Assembly (NCBI GenBank): GCA_023382935.1
Contig: JAHDXL010000001.1
Location: 20,506 to 84,505 of the forward strand
From: Phycisphaerales bacterium
Lineage (GTDB): Bacteria > Planctomycetota > Phycisphaerae > Phycisphaerales > UBA1924
Length of the DNA stretch: 64,000 nt
Reading direction: 5' to 3'
Part shown: one piece after another, positions 51,488 to 60,485 of the stretch
Position numbering within the stretch: the first letter of the stretch is position 1
Layout of the letters: every line of letters starts with the position of its first letter
The notes under the pieces: model-generated
Databases searched by the model: none
Seen by the model: the letters and a program-made list of their open reading frames with translations, nothing else
Told to the model about the DNA's origin: nothing
Translations under genes and position numbers: made by a program

Positions 51488-52672
51488 TCAGGGCCCGGCA
51501 GGAACGGGACTAGCGCTCTCGGCCCCGACCAGTCCCGCGACGCGCTCGATCACGTCTGCCGTGTTGATTGCCGCGTGGAAGCCCTCGAATCGAGCGGCAA
51601 TGTCCGCCAGCGCGCCTTTCTGCCGCTCCACCAGTTCTGGACGTTCCAGCAGTCCGACCGCCTCGTTGATAATCGCGTCGGCCCCGCCAAAGTGCGGGAT
51701 CAACTCCGGCACCACCTCGCGCCCCGCGATCAGGTTCGGCAGGCTGAAATGCGCCGGCCTAACCAGCCAGCGACCAACCAGGTTGTACGCGATGCGGCTG
51801 GACTTGTACACAATCACCATCGGCCGGCACTGTCGAGCAACCTGCAGCGTCACCGTTCCCGACACCACCAGGCACATCTCCGACCAGCGAATCGCCGCGT
51901 CCGTCGCCGCGCTCACAAACCGCAGCGAGCCGGGCCACTCGCCGCTCGCCGCCGCCAACTCACGCAACACCACCTCCACATCCGGCCGCGTCGCCGCCAC
52001 CACCCCGGAAATCTGCGGATGCTCCCGCGCAATCCGCCGATACGCCTCGAGCAGCAGTGGAAAATTCTTGTGGATCTCCGCAGGCCTCGACCCCGGCAGC
52101 AGCGTGATCTGCGGCCGGCCCGACGACCACCCCGCGATCTGCTCGTCGAGCTGCGCCGTGTCAAGGGGACGATCAAAGATCGGATGTCCGACAAATCTCG
52201 CCCGAACGCCACGTTGGCGGAACCACTCCTCCTCAAACGGCAGCACGCAGCACACGAAGTTGGTCAGTCGCTTGAGTTTGTGCACTCGCCAACTCGCCCA
52301 CGCCCACACCTGCGGCGCCACCAGGTGCACGATGCGAGCGCCCGAAGCCTTGGCAATCTTGCAGATCGGGAAATTCGCCGCCGGCGAGTCCACCGGCACA
52401 TGAAGCACCACGGGATTGTCCTTCAACCACGCTTTGATGCGCTGGTTGATGCGCTTGTGCTCGAGAATCTTCCCGATTCCCGGAACCCCCATCACGGCAT
52501 CCCGCCCGGTCTGCTCCACGATCACCGCGCCGGCGGCCTCCATCTTCGGCCCGCCCCACGCGAACACGCGCAGACCCGAATGTCGCCGCTTCAGTTCGGC
52601 GATCACCGCCGAAGCGTGGTCATCGCCCGATGGCTCGAAACTCGTGAACAGGATGGCCGGCCCCTGGGTCAC
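51488..52672 (-). CDS. lpxB: Lipid-A-disaccharide synthase
   Basis: LpxB (glycosyltransferase family 19) joins UDP-2,3-diacylglucosamine and lipid X to make the lipid A disaccharide. The 394-residue product has SFEPSGDDHASAVI, WGGPKMEAAGA, DAVMGVPGIGKIL, VAPQVWAW, VGHPIFDRP, LLPGSRPAEI and VVSGTVTLQVARQ with VIVYKSSRIAY. It implies an outer membrane with a lipid A-like molecule. It has a GTG start with TTGACT-17-TTCGAT five bases upstream and no ribosome binding site. Other lpx genes are not adjacent. Confidence 0.93.
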   Translation of the reverse strand: MTQGPAILFTSFEPSGDDHASAVIAELKRRHSGLRVFAWGGPKMEAAGAVIVEQTGRDAVMGVPGIGKILEHKRINQRIKAWLKDNPVVLHVPVDSPAANFPICKIAKASGARIVHLVAPQVWAWASWRVHKLKRLTNFVCCVLPFEEEWFRQRGVRARFVGHPIFDRPLDTAQLDEQIAGWSSGRPQITLLPGSRPAEIHKNFPLLLEAYRRIAREHPQISGVVAATRPDVEVVLRELAAASGEWPGSLRFVSAATDAAIRWSEMCLVVSGTVTLQVARQCRPMVIVYKSSRIAYNLVGRWLVRPAHFSLPNLIAGREVVPELIPHFGGADAIINEAVGLLERPELVERQKGALADIAARFEGFHAAINTADVIERVAGLVGAESASPVPAGP

Positions 52673-52677
52673 GCCGC

Positions 52678-52706
52678 ATCGAAGACGAGCGGGCCGGTCA
52701 AGTCAA
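52678..52706 (-). promoter_or_regulatory. Candidate lpxB promoter
   Basis: TTGACT (52706-52701), a 17-base spacer and TTCGAT (52683-52678), five bases before the GTG at 52672. The -35 is near-consensus; the -10 is weaker. Confidence 0.5.
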
Positions 52707-52758
52707 CGCCTGGTTTGCACGCCCAAAGCGCCAAACCCGCCCGGCCCGCTTTCACCAC

Positions 52759-53994
52759 TCACGGACAACCCGCCGAAAACAGGTTCAGGAAACCCTGCAC
52801 ATCGAAAAAGTTCAACTGCCCATCTCCATTGAAGTCCACCGCCAAGTCCCCGGCCGAGAACAGGTTCAGGAATCTCTGCACGTCAAAAAAGTTCAACTGC
52901 CCGTCGCCGTTCAGATCGGGCAGGCACTCCCGCGGCTCAGGCAGCCTCGCGACCCACGCTTCCGTTGCCCCCTGCGGATTGATCCCCGATCCCACAACCA
53001 CCAATCCGTCCGCCGACACCCCTCGGGCCTCGGTCAGCATCCAACCTTCCAGCCCGCTCACCCCCGCGTCCACCAGCACCTGGCGCAAACTGCGCATCCC
53101 GCTGTCCGGTGTCCAGATGAAGGCCTCGCTCGGCGGCGAAGTCCCACGCCCGCTTTCACTCGTCCCCACCACCGTCAGCAGATCTCCCCCCACCGCCCAT
53201 GCACTACTGACGCCCGGACCCAGGCTGCCCAGGCCGATCATCCCGTCGACGACCGACCATAAAAACGCTTCTGCCTGCCCCTGCTCGTTGTTGGCGACGC
53301 CGACGATGTATGCCCCGTCCGCACTGACACCGCGGGCATATCCGCCGCCCGAGCCGCCCGGCAGATGTCCCAGCCCAGACATGCCAACGCCCTGGGTCCA
53401 GCGGAACGCCTGCCAGCCACCACTGGTCTCCACCCCACCCACCAGCACGCCGCCGCCAGGGGTCACCGCGAACCCGACGCTTGCATCGAATCCGGGCTCA
53501 ATGTTGCCAAGATCAAAAACCCCGAGATCAGGCGTCCAGCCAAACGCACGCTGCCCGAGCACCGTTGCATAGGAGCCGACAATGACACCCGCGTCCACGC
53601 TGGCGCCCGATGCCGAACTCTCGATCACCTCGGCCTGCGCGAACGGGCCCAGCGGCACCATTCCCTCGACTTCGGTCCACCGGAACGCCGCCACGCCCTG
53701 CGCGCCATACCCCGAACCCACAACGGTCAGCCCGTCACCAGATACCCCCAGCGCCTGGCTGCGGAACACGCCTCCGGAAAAATCGCCAAGCCCGACCATC
53801 CCCTCATCGGCCGTCCACCGGAAAGCCTCATTCCCCGACGCCGACCGGCTCATCCCCACCACCACAGTCCCATCGGCGCTCACGCCGGTGGCCATGCTCA
53901 GTCTGGCTCCTCCCGGCAGATCTCCGAGCGGAATGAACGACTGTGATTGCGCAATACCCGCGCACAGCGCGACGATCACAACGGCGCGAAGCAT
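52759..53994 (-). CDS. Secreted HAF-repeat protein with NFFDVQ-type C-terminal module
   Basis: The 411-residue product has a signal peptide (MLRAVVIVALCAGIAQS) and about seven repeats of the HAF type (FIPLGDLPGG, SADGTVVVG, EAFRWT, AFLWS). Two nearly identical C-terminal modules follow: DLNGDGQLNFFDVQRFLNLF and DFNGDGQLNFFDVQGFLNLF, resembling dockerin-type calcium loops. AGAGGAGAG precedes the ATG at 53994. The same tail occurs in the protein at 33138-34199, so it could be a common sorting or attachment module. Extracellular. Confidence 0.82.
   Translation of the reverse strand: MLRAVVIVALCAGIAQSQSFIPLGDLPGGARLSMATGVSADGTVVVGMSRSASGNEAFRWTADEGMVGLGDFSGGVFRSQALGVSGDGLTVVGSGYGAQGVAAFRWTEVEGMVPLGPFAQAEVIESSASGASVDAGVIVGSYATVLGQRAFGWTPDLGVFDLGNIEPGFDASVGFAVTPGGGVLVGGVETSGGWQAFRWTQGVGMSGLGHLPGGSGGGYARGVSADGAYIVGVANNEQGQAEAFLWSVVDGMIGLGSLGPGVSSAWAVGGDLLTVVGTSESGRGTSPPSEAFIWTPDSGMRSLRQVLVDAGVSGLEGWMLTEARGVSADGLVVVGSGINPQGATEAWVARLPEPRECLPDLNGDGQLNFFDVQRFLNLFSAGDLAVDFNGDGQLNFFDVQGFLNLFSAGCP
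52775..52920 (-). repeat. Tandem coding repeat of the C-terminal module
   Basis: Two copies of about 64 bases begin at 52775 and 52857. They encode the NGDGQLNFFDVQ.FLNLFSAG unit twice and remain similar at DNA level, pointing to a recent duplication. A diverged copy lies in the gene at 33138-34199. Confidence 0.65.
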
Positions 53995-54131
53995 GGTCTC
54001 TCTCCTCTTCACACGCCGCTCTCCCGGCGGCCACTCCGCATTGTACAGCATCTCTTCTGCACCCCACCAGAAATCGGCACCGGGAGACGCCTGATAGGTA
54101 CGAACCGAGCCCGATCGACCGCGCGGCCCGC

Positions 54132-54137
54132 TACGCT
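54132..54137 (+). promoter_or_regulatory. Candidate -10 element of the flavoprotein gene
   Basis: TACGCT six bases before the GTG at 54144; no clear -35. Confidence 0.3.
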
Positions 54138-54143
54138 CACGTC

Positions 54144-55421
54144 GTGCCCAGCCACAGCGACATCGTGGTCGTCGGATCCGGAGCCGCCGGACTGATGACC
54201 GCCATCACCGCCGCGCGCGCCCTGAAACACACCTCCACCGGCGCCGCATCGCCTCACACCGTCGTTGTCCTCGATGGCGCACGAACCATCGGCGCCAAAA
54301 TCCTCGTCTCGGGCGGCGGCCGATGCAACGTCACTCACCACCACGTCGATGATCACCAATACGCCGGCGGGTCACCTCACGCGATCCGCAAGGTGCTGCG
54401 GCAGTTCGACGTGTCCGCCACCGTCCGCTTCTTCCGCGAACTGGGCGTTGAACTCAAACGCGAAGACACCGGCAAGTTGTTCCCCATAACCGACAACGCG
54501 CGAACCGTCCTCAACGCCCTGCTGGCCGAAGCACGACGCCTCGGCGTCGACATCGTCCATCCCTGGCGCGTGACCACCATCGAGCGAATCGGCCAGAACT
54601 TCGTCTTGCACCGCGCCGATGCCGACGAACGCTGGCACGCTCGTCGCCTCGTGCTCGCCACCGGCGGCATGGCCCTGCCGAAAACCGGCTCCGATGGCGC
54701 AGGTTATGCCCTCGCCCGCTCGCTCGGACACTCCCTGACCCAACACATCTTCCCCGCGCTCGTTCCGCTCGTGGTCGGCGAAAAGTCGCGATGGATCACC
54801 GACCTCGCAGGCATCAGCGCCCGCGTCGGCGTCGAGGTGCGATCCAGCACCGCCAGGCGAATCGTCCGCTTCCACGACGACATCCTTTTCACGCACTTCG
54901 GCCTGTCGGGCCCCGCCATCATGGACGCCTCACGCCATCTCACCGACGCGCGCCACACCGATCGCAACGCCGTGCTCTCCATCGCGTGGCTGCCCAACCT
55001 CACCTTCGAGCAGGTGGATCAGGCCTTGCTGGCTCTGGGGCCTCGCTCGCCCGCGGCTTGGCTGCGAGAGCAGTTCCCGGACCGCCTGGCCCGGGCGCTG
55101 TGCCTCGGCGCGGGCATCAACCCGGCCGCACCGGCCCACCGCCTCACCAAGGAAGCCCGCCGCTCCCTTGCGCACAATCTCACCGCCATGCCCATCGACA
55201 TCGCCCGGGACCGCGGCTTCGCCCACGCCGAGGTCACCGCCGGAGGCGTCACCCTCTCCGAAATCGACCCGAACTCCATGCACAGCCGCGTCTGCGACAA
55301 CCTCTACCTTGTCGGGGAGTTACTGGACGTCGACGGACGCATCGGCGGGTTCAACTTCCAGTGGGCCTGGTCCAGCGGATTCGTCGCCGGCTCCGCGCTG
55401 GCTCGAGACCTCCGGGCCTGA
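54144..55421 (+). CDS. FAD-dependent oxidoreductase, HI0933/YhiN family
   Basis: The 425-residue product has the dinucleotide motif VVVGSGAAGLMTAI, LVSGGGRCNVTH, RLVLATGGMALPKTG, FSLSGPAIMDAS-like FGLSGPAIMDAS, and the C-terminal LVGELLDVDGRIGGFNFQWAW. These define the HI0933-like flavoproteins (NAD(P)/FAD-dependent), whose physiological substrate is poorly known. The frame stays open further upstream; I prefer the GTG at 54144, where the FAD motif begins and TACGCT lies six bases before it. Cytosolic. Confidence 0.88.
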   Translation: MPSHSDIVVVGSGAAGLMTAITAARALKHTSTGAASPHTVVVLDGARTIGAKILVSGGGRCNVTHHHVDDHQYAGGSPHAIRKVLRQFDVSATVRFFRELGVELKREDTGKLFPITDNARTVLNALLAEARRLGVDIVHPWRVTTIERIGQNFVLHRADADERWHARRLVLATGGMALPKTGSDGAGYALARSLGHSLTQHIFPALVPLVVGEKSRWITDLAGISARVGVEVRSSTARRIVRFHDDILFTHFGLSGPAIMDASRHLTDARHTDRNAVLSIAWLPNLTFEQVDQALLALGPRSPAAWLREQFPDRLARALCLGAGINPAAPAHRLTKEARRSLAHNLTAMPIDIARDRGFAHAEVTAGGVTLSEIDPNSMHSRVCDNLYLVGELLDVDGRIGGFNFQWAWSSGFVAGSALARDLRA

Positions 55422-55570
55422 ATCCCACTCACGGCGCCGCCGGTGACCCTGGTTATCGGCGCAGACACACAGGCGGACTCTCGCCGCACTTCCGCGTTTC
55501 GGTCCGGGAAGTCGCGACGACTGCCGCCAGAAACGTGCGCTACCCAGCATTTTGCGTGACGAACTCAAAT

Positions 55571-55581
55571 TGTGATTCACA
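55571..55581. promoter_or_regulatory. Palindromic TGTGA-T-TCACA site
   Basis: A perfect 11-base palindrome TGTGATTCACA in an AT-richer patch, 73 bases before the next start codon. It could bind a dimeric regulator of the PEP-CTERM gene; similar half-sites are used by CRP/FNR-type proteins. Confidence 0.3.
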
Positions 55582-55653
55582 CTGTACTTGCGGTGTGGTA
55601 CATCTCTCTCGTCCGTACACGCACACCGCACATTCATTCTCGGGGAGAGACTC

Positions 55654-56328
55654 ATGAAGACCAGTGTTGTTGGAATCCTTGGCTTGGCGGCGATGGGGCT
55701 CGCTCCCTCAATCGCCAACGCCGACATCGTGATCGAGTTCAGCGGCATGAACCTCGTCTACAACGGCTCCGCCCTCTACGACGCCGGTTCGGCCGCCGGT
55801 GGCAACACCAACCCGGCCGACGCCGACGGCCTGGCCAGCGTCGACTTCTTCCTCAACGGCTCGCAGGTTGGCGCCATGAGTTCCGACATCTCGCTTGACG
55901 TGTACATCCCCAACCTCGTCGGGATCCCCTCCACCCCCGGCACCGCCACCATCATCAACACCGGCGGCGCAGGATTCTTCGACCTCCTCATGGGCACCAG
56001 CCCCCTCGCTTCCCAGTACCTCCTCGTCGACGTCAGTTCCGTCACCGTCACCTACATCGACGTGGCCGGCATCATCCAGTTCACCTTCGGCGCCGCCGTC
56101 GCTGATTCGTTCGCCCAGAACCTGCCCTACGGCCTGATCGTCGGGCAACCGCTCACCGTCTCCTTCAGCGCTCAGATCGACCCCGGCACGCTGACCAGCG
56201 CCGGCGGATTCATCACCGGCTTCCACGCATCGGGAACCGGCGAGTTCCGCGGCCTTGAGATCCCCACGCCCGGCTCGATCGCCCTCGTCGCCCTGGGCGT
56301 GCCGGCCGTGATCCGGCGTCGTCGCTGA
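55654..56328 (+). CDS. PEP-CTERM sorted exported protein
   Basis: The 224-residue product has a signal peptide (about 1-23, ending ANA), a beta-rich domain and the tail TPGSIALVALGVPAVI followed by RRRR, a PEP-CTERM-like signal for exosortase sorting. GGGGAGAGA precedes the ATG at 55654, and a strong terminator follows. Mature domain of unknown family. Same tail architecture as the gene at 21217. Confidence 0.83.
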   Translation: MKTSVVGILGLAAMGLAPSIANADIVIEFSGMNLVYNGSALYDAGSAAGGNTNPADADGLASVDFFLNGSQVGAMSSDISLDVYIPNLVGIPSTPGTATIINTGGAGFFDLLMGTSPLASQYLLVDVSSVTVTYIDVAGIIQFTFGAAVADSFAQNLPYGLIVGQPLTVSFSAQIDPGTLTSAGGFITGFHASGTGEFRGLEIPTPGSIALVALGVPAVIRRRR

Positions 56329-56350
56329 TCCCCCTCCAAGCACATCGCAC

Positions 56351-56389
56351 AGCGCCCGGCGCCAGCACCGCGCCGGGCGCTTTCGTTTT
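56351..56389 (+). terminator. Intrinsic terminator
   Basis: A perfect 12-pair stem (56351-56362 with 56370-56381) with a seven-base loop, followed by TTCGTTTT. It ends the PEP-CTERM gene and insulates the ars operon. Confidence 0.85.
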
Positions 56390-56524
56390 GTCTGACAGCC
56401 CCCCGCCACGCACGAAGCCACCCGTACCTCCGGAGCACATAGCGCCGCGCCGACCTGCGGGTGAGCAGACTCCGTCGTCCGACACGCAGTGACGCCTGAT
56501 CAACAGGTCCATCCGCACGCACGC

Positions 56525-56552
56525 TTGACCCACCCGCCGAACCGGCTAATAC
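56525..56552 (+). promoter_or_regulatory. Promoter of the ars operon
   Basis: TTGACC (56525-56530), a 16-base spacer and TAATAC (56547-56552). The ATG of arsR begins eight bases after the -10, where transcription should start, so the mRNA is probably leaderless. No ribosome binding site precedes the ATG. Confidence 0.7.
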
Positions 56553-56559
56553 TTGCATC

Positions 56560-56970
56560 ATGGCGTCAATATACAAACATGCTCCCTCCACCCCAAGGCA
56601 GGCCGCCCGACGCAAGGCCAGGCTCGACCAGGTCCTCTGCCCCGACCTGCTCAAGGCCTTGGCCGAACCTACCCGGGCCCGCCTCCTCTCCTGCCTCCTC
56701 AAGTGCGGAAGACCCTGCTCCGTCACCGAAGTGGCTGAGTGCTGCTCCATCGACTTCTCCGTCGTCGCACGCCATCTCTCCACCATGGCCCGCGCAGGCC
56801 TGCTCAACTTCGAGAAACGCGGCCGCGTCGCTTGGTACACCGCCCGACGCGAAGAACTGGCCGCCCACTTCCGCGCCCTGGCCGACGCGATTGACGAACT
56901 CGAGCCCGCGGACACCTGCTGCTCGACCGACACTTGCGCTTGCCCGCCGCAGGCAGGGAGTTCCAGGTGA
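56560..56970 (+). CDS. arsR: ArsR/SmtB family arsenic-responsive repressor
   Basis: A DNA-binding sensor of arsenite. The 136-residue product has a winged-helix core ([57 protein letters not shown]). Cysteines are numerous: CLLKCGRPC before the recognition helix, AECC within it and CCSTDTCAC near the C-terminus, any of which may form the metalloid site. Its start is probably the first base of the mRNA. It overlaps arsC by four bases, so it is co-translated with it. It should repress its own operon. Confidence 0.92.
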   Translation: MASIYKHAPSTPRQAARRKARLDQVLCPDLLKALAEPTRARLLSCLLKCGRPCSVTEVAECCSIDFSVVARHLSTMARAGLLNFEKRGRVAWYTARREELAAHFRALADAIDELEPADTCCSTDTCACPPQAGSSR

Positions 56971-57443
56971 CCACCGCTCCACTCCCCCGCGTCATGTTCC
57001 TTTGCACCGGCAACTCCTGTCGCAGCCAGATGGCCGAGGGCTGGGCACGTCACCTGTTCGCCGGCCTGCTCGACCCGTGCAGCGCCGGCACACGCCCCCA
57101 GGGTCTCAATCCCCTCGCCGTCGCCGCCATGCGCGAAGTCGGTATCGACATCTCCACCCATACCAGCAAGCCTATCGACGACTGCCAGCCAGCATCACTC
57201 GACCTCGTGATCACCGTCTGTGGCCACGCCGACGAAAACTGCCCCGCCTTCCTCAGGCAGAACCCCCGCACCCGCGTGCTGCACCAAGGGTTCGACGATC
57301 CGCCCAGGCTCGCGGCCGACGCAAGAACCCGGGCCGAGGCCATGCTCCACTACCGCCGCGTGCGCGACGAGATCGGTGCCTTCGTCCGAACCATTCCCAC
57401 CCTCCTCGCGTCACCACGAGACACCAGAGGCATTACCGAATGA
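56967..57443 (+). CDS. arsC: Arsenate reductase, thioredoxin-coupled (LMW phosphatase-like)
   Basis: It reduces arsenate to arsenite. The 158-residue product has the CX5R loop [10 protein letters not shown], then the second and third redox cysteines in [14 protein letters not shown], the arrangement of the S. aureus pI258 type, which uses thioredoxin. GTG start with AGGGAG six bases upstream, overlapping arsR. It overlaps the transporter gene by ATGA. Cytosolic. Confidence 0.94.
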   Translation: MTTAPLPRVMFLCTGNSCRSQMAEGWARHLFAGLLDPCSAGTRPQGLNPLAVAAMREVGIDISTHTSKPIDDCQPASLDLVITVCGHADENCPAFLRQNPRTRVLHQGFDDPPRLAADARTRAEAMLHYRRVRDEIGAFVRTIPTLLASPRDTRGITE

Positions 57444-58546
57444 GCCACGTCGCCACGATCCAACAGCCCGCCTGCGCCTCCGTGCGCTCACGCCGCCTTG
57501 GATTTCTCGATCGTTTCCTTACGCTCTGGATCTTCCTGGCCATGGCCCTGGGCGTGCTCATCGGTCGTTTTGTCCCCGGCGTGGCCGAATCACTCGACCG
57601 CGTGTCCGTGGGCACCACCAACATCCCCATCGCCATCGGCCTCATCCTCATGATGTACCCCCCGCTGGCCAAGGTCCGCTACGAGAAACTCCCTGAAGTT
57701 TTCCGCGACTGGAAAATCCTCACCCTCTCTCTTTTGCAGAACTGGGTCATCGGCCCGGTGCTCATGTTCGCCCTGGCCGTCCTCTTCCTGCAAGATCACC
57801 CCGACTACATGATCGGCCTCATCATGGTCGGCCTGGCTCGCTGCATCGCGATGGTCCTCGTCTGGAACGATCTGGCTCGCGGAAGCAGCGACTACGCCGC
57901 CGGACTGGTCGCTTTCAACAGCATCTTCCAGGTTCTCTTCTTCGGCCTGTACGCCTGGGTCTTCATCACCTACCTGCCCCCCATGCTCGGCCTCGAAGGC
58001 GCCGTCGTGGACATCTCCATCGGGCAGGTCTTCCAAAGCGTGATGATCTACCTGGGCATCCCCTTCTTCGCCGGCATGATCACCCGCTTCCTCCTTCGTC
58101 CCATCAAGGGCGACGAGTGGTACACCCGCTCCTTCATCCCCAGAATCGCGCCCATCACACTTGTCGCTCTCCTCTTCACCATCCTCGTCATGTTCAGCCT
58201 CAAGGGCGACAAGATCGTCGCCCTGCCCTTCGACATCCTCCGCATCGCCCTCCCACTCACCCTCTACTTCATCGTCATGTTCTTCGTCAGTTTCCTCCTC
58301 GCAAACCGCGTGGGCGCCGACTACCAGCGCGCCGCAACCCTCGCCTTCACCGCCTCGGGCAACAACTTCGAACTGGCCATCGCCGTCGCCATCGCCGTCT
58401 TCGGCATCACCTCCGGCGTCGCCTTCGCAACCGTCGTCGGGCCGTTGGTCGAGGTCCCCGTCCTCATCGCCCTCGTCAGCGTCTCGCTGTACCTGGGACG
58501 CCGCCTCTACGGCCTGAATCTCCGCGATCCGTCACCCCACTCCTGA
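57440..58546 (+). CDS. acr3: Arsenite efflux transporter ACR3
   Basis: An inner-membrane arsenite exporter of the BART superfamily, 368 residues with about ten membrane segments. It has [18 protein letters not shown] with the conserved essential cysteine, and [18 protein letters not shown] with the conserved Glu. [17 protein letters not shown] [13 protein letters not shown] lies in the first helix. It starts within arsC (ATGA) and is followed by arsM 12 bases later. It removes arsenite made by ArsC. Confidence 0.95.
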   Translation: MSHVATIQQPACASVRSRRLGFLDRFLTLWIFLAMALGVLIGRFVPGVAESLDRVSVGTTNIPIAIGLILMMYPPLAKVRYEKLPEVFRDWKILTLSLLQNWVIGPVLMFALAVLFLQDHPDYMIGLIMVGLARCIAMVLVWNDLARGSSDYAAGLVAFNSIFQVLFFGLYAWVFITYLPPMLGLEGAVVDISIGQVFQSVMIYLGIPFFAGMITRFLLRPIKGDEWYTRSFIPRIAPITLVALLFTILVMFSLKGDKIVALPFDILRIALPLTLYFIVMFFVSFLLANRVGADYQRAATLAFTASGNNFELAIAVAIAVFGITSGVAFATVVGPLVEVPVLIALVSVSLYLGRRLYGLNLRDPSPHS

Positions 58547-58558
58547 AAGGACCGAAAC

Positions 58559-59548
58559 ATGAGTTCCTCCGGGCACACCCCCTGCTGCGACCCTGGCTGC
58601 TGCACCTCTCCCAACAGTCAGTCCGCCTCATCCTCCCTTGCTTCGCCCGATCAGGTGCGTGATCGCGTCCGCGAGGGCTACGCAGCGATCGCAAAGTCCG
58701 GCCAGTGGTCCGGCTTCCAATCCGCCTCACCCGCCACGCCGATGGGCAACGTGTGCTGCGGCACATCCTCCGGCGGAGGCGGATGCTGCGGCCCCACCAC
58801 GCTCACCCCAGAGCAGGTCGCCCTGGCCGTCGGATATGCCGCCACCGACCTCACCATCGTGCCCGACGGCGCCAACATGGGGCTCTCCTGCGGAAACCCC
58901 ACCGCCCTCGCCTGGCTCAACCCCGGTGAGATCGTCCTCGATCTCGGCTCCGGCGGCGGGTTCGACTGCTTCATCGCCGGCCCGAAGGTCGGGCCCGCCG
59001 GCCGCGCCATCGGCGTTGACATGACCCCCGAAATGATCGCCAAGGCACGCGCCAACATTGCCAGTTATCGCAGGCAGAGCGGGCTGGACAACGTCGAGTT
59101 CCGGCTTGGCGAAATCGAGCACCTCCCCGTCCCCGACGCTTCCATTGACGTCGTCATCTCCAACTGCGTCATCAACCTCTCGCCCGACAAACCCCAGGTG
59201 TGGCGAGAAATCGCCCGCGTCCTCAAGCCCGGCGGCCGCGTCGCCGTGTCCGACCTCGCCCTCCTCCAGCCGCTGCCTCAGGGCGTCCGCGAAGACCTCG
59301 AAGCCCTCGTCGGCTGCATCGCCGGCGCCGATCTGGTTGACAACGTGCGCTCCGCCGTTCTCGCCGCCGGACTGACCGATCTCCAGATGTCCGCCAAGCC
59401 CCAGTACATCGAGGCCATGACCGACTGGCAGGACCCGCTCTACCGGAAAATCGCCGCCGCCCTGCCAGCCGGCGCCAAGATGAGCCAGTACGTCGTCAGC
59501 CTCGACATTCAGGCACGACGCAGTGTCGCCGCAGACCATCACGCCTGA
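58559..59548 (+). CDS. arsM: Arsenite S-adenosylmethionine methyltransferase ArsM
   Basis: It methylates As(III) to methylated, often volatile, species. The 329-residue product has the SAM motif [25 protein letters not shown] and [15 protein letters not shown]. Arsenic-binding cysteines are expected in NVCCG, SNCVINL and LVGCIAG, matching the conserved positions of algal and bacterial ArsM. The N-terminal region is cysteine-rich (CCDPGCC), possibly an extra metalloid site. AAAGGA precedes the ATG. Last gene of the arsR-arsC-acr3-arsM operon. Cytosolic. Confidence 0.95.
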   Translation: MSSSGHTPCCDPGCCTSPNSQSASSSLASPDQVRDRVREGYAAIAKSGQWSGFQSASPATPMGNVCCGTSSGGGGCCGPTTLTPEQVALAVGYAATDLTIVPDGANMGLSCGNPTALAWLNPGEIVLDLGSGGGFDCFIAGPKVGPAGRAIGVDMTPEMIAKARANIASYRRQSGLDNVEFRLGEIEHLPVPDASIDVVISNCVINLSPDKPQVWREIARVLKPGGRVAVSDLALLQPLPQGVREDLEALVGCIAGADLVDNVRSAVLAAGLTDLQMSAKPQYIEAMTDWQDPLYRKIAAALPAGAKMSQYVVSLDIQARRSVAADHHA

Positions 59549-59596
59549 AACCGTCGCCCTCGACGGCCGCATCGCACCCGCCCGCCAACCCCCGCC

Positions 59597-60268
59597 TCAC
59601 TTCTTCGCCTTCACCATCGCCGCGATCCACACCGGCACGTACGGCGGTGTGCATCCTTTCGATACCGGCCAATCGCGGTACAACCCGATCTTCTCGCCGA
59701 TGGCCACCGCACGTTGGCGATGCTCCGGATGCTGAATCCCGATGGCCGCCAGCGTGTTGTTCATCGCCCACTGCACCTCCGGCTTGGCCTTGGGCATCTC
59801 CTTCTCGATGCGATCCAGCAGCGACTCCAGATCCTCGCCCGCTTCGCCCGCACCCTTGTTCACCCGGCTGGCGGTCAGACTCCACCCCGCGCGCGCCGCC
59901 CACCGGTCCTTGTCCTTCATCCACTTCACACGCAGCGCTTCCTTGTCCGGATGCTGCGCCACTACATACCCGTTCAGCCAGTCCGCCACCTGCCCGCACG
60001 TCGTCGATCGCGTCATCGCATCCACTTCGGCGCCCGAGAGCGACTTCGGCTTGATGATGAGCGTCGCGAGCAACTGCGCCTCCACGTTGCCCGTCTCCCA
60101 GAGCGCGAGCGCCAACTCGTGATCGCTCTTGATCCTCTTGGCGATCGCACGAATGTCGCCCAGTTTCACCCCAAACTGGTTGTCCGGCGCGCCCGCCTTC
60201 GTGTTGTGCCGGCGACGCGCCTCGTCGCTCAGAGACTCCAGTTCCGCAAGAACTTCTTTCACGGTCAT
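59597..60268 (-). CDS. DNA alkylation repair-like protein (AlkD family)
   Basis: The 223-residue HEAT-repeat-like protein has FGVKLGDIRAIAKRIKSDHEL, EAQLLATLIIKP, ADWLNGYVVAQ and AMNNTLAAIGIQHPEHR. AlkD-type enzymes excise alkylated purines without base flipping, but some relatives lack activity and no catalytic Asp can be pointed to here with certainty. I choose the ATG at 60268, eight bases after AGGAT. It is tail-to-tail with arsM. Confidence 0.78.
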   Translation of the reverse strand: MTVKEVLAELESLSDEARRRHNTKAGAPDNQFGVKLGDIRAIAKRIKSDHELALALWETGNVEAQLLATLIIKPKSLSGAEVDAMTRSTTCGQVADWLNGYVVAQHPDKEALRVKWMKDKDRWAARAGWSLTASRVNKGAGEAGEDLESLLDRIEKEMPKAKPEVQWAMNNTLAAIGIQHPEHRQRAVAIGEKIGLYRDWPVSKGCTPPYVPVWIAAMVKAKK

Positions 60269-60452
60269 GCCGAGAATCCTACGAGGTTCATCCATCATTT
60301 CGGCGCCGCCGCGACGCCCATTCACCCGGGTGAAACTCCCGCGCTTCCCTCACCATTCCCGTCGCGCTGCCGGTCATCAGACGCCCGGCTCACCACTGTT
60401 TGCTAGGGGGCATTCCCCGTAGCAGTAAACCCCCGGGTGACGTAGTCTGCAT

Positions 60453-60475
60453 CCCGTTGGGGGAATAGCAACGGG
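60453..60475 (+). other. Hairpin in the leader of a PEP-CTERM gene
   Basis: CCCGTTG (60453-60459) pairs with CAACGGG (60469-60475), and its right arm overlaps the start of the GGGGAG ribosome binding site. It could reduce translation of the following gene when folded. Confidence 0.4.
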
Positions 60476-60485
60476 GAGAGAGACC

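Noticed and set aside
53943..54143. An N-terminal extension of the flavoprotein from the upstream in-frame start at 53943.
   Set aside because: The extension overlaps the divergent HAF-repeat gene, has no ribosome binding site and adds sequence before the FAD motif that the family lacks.
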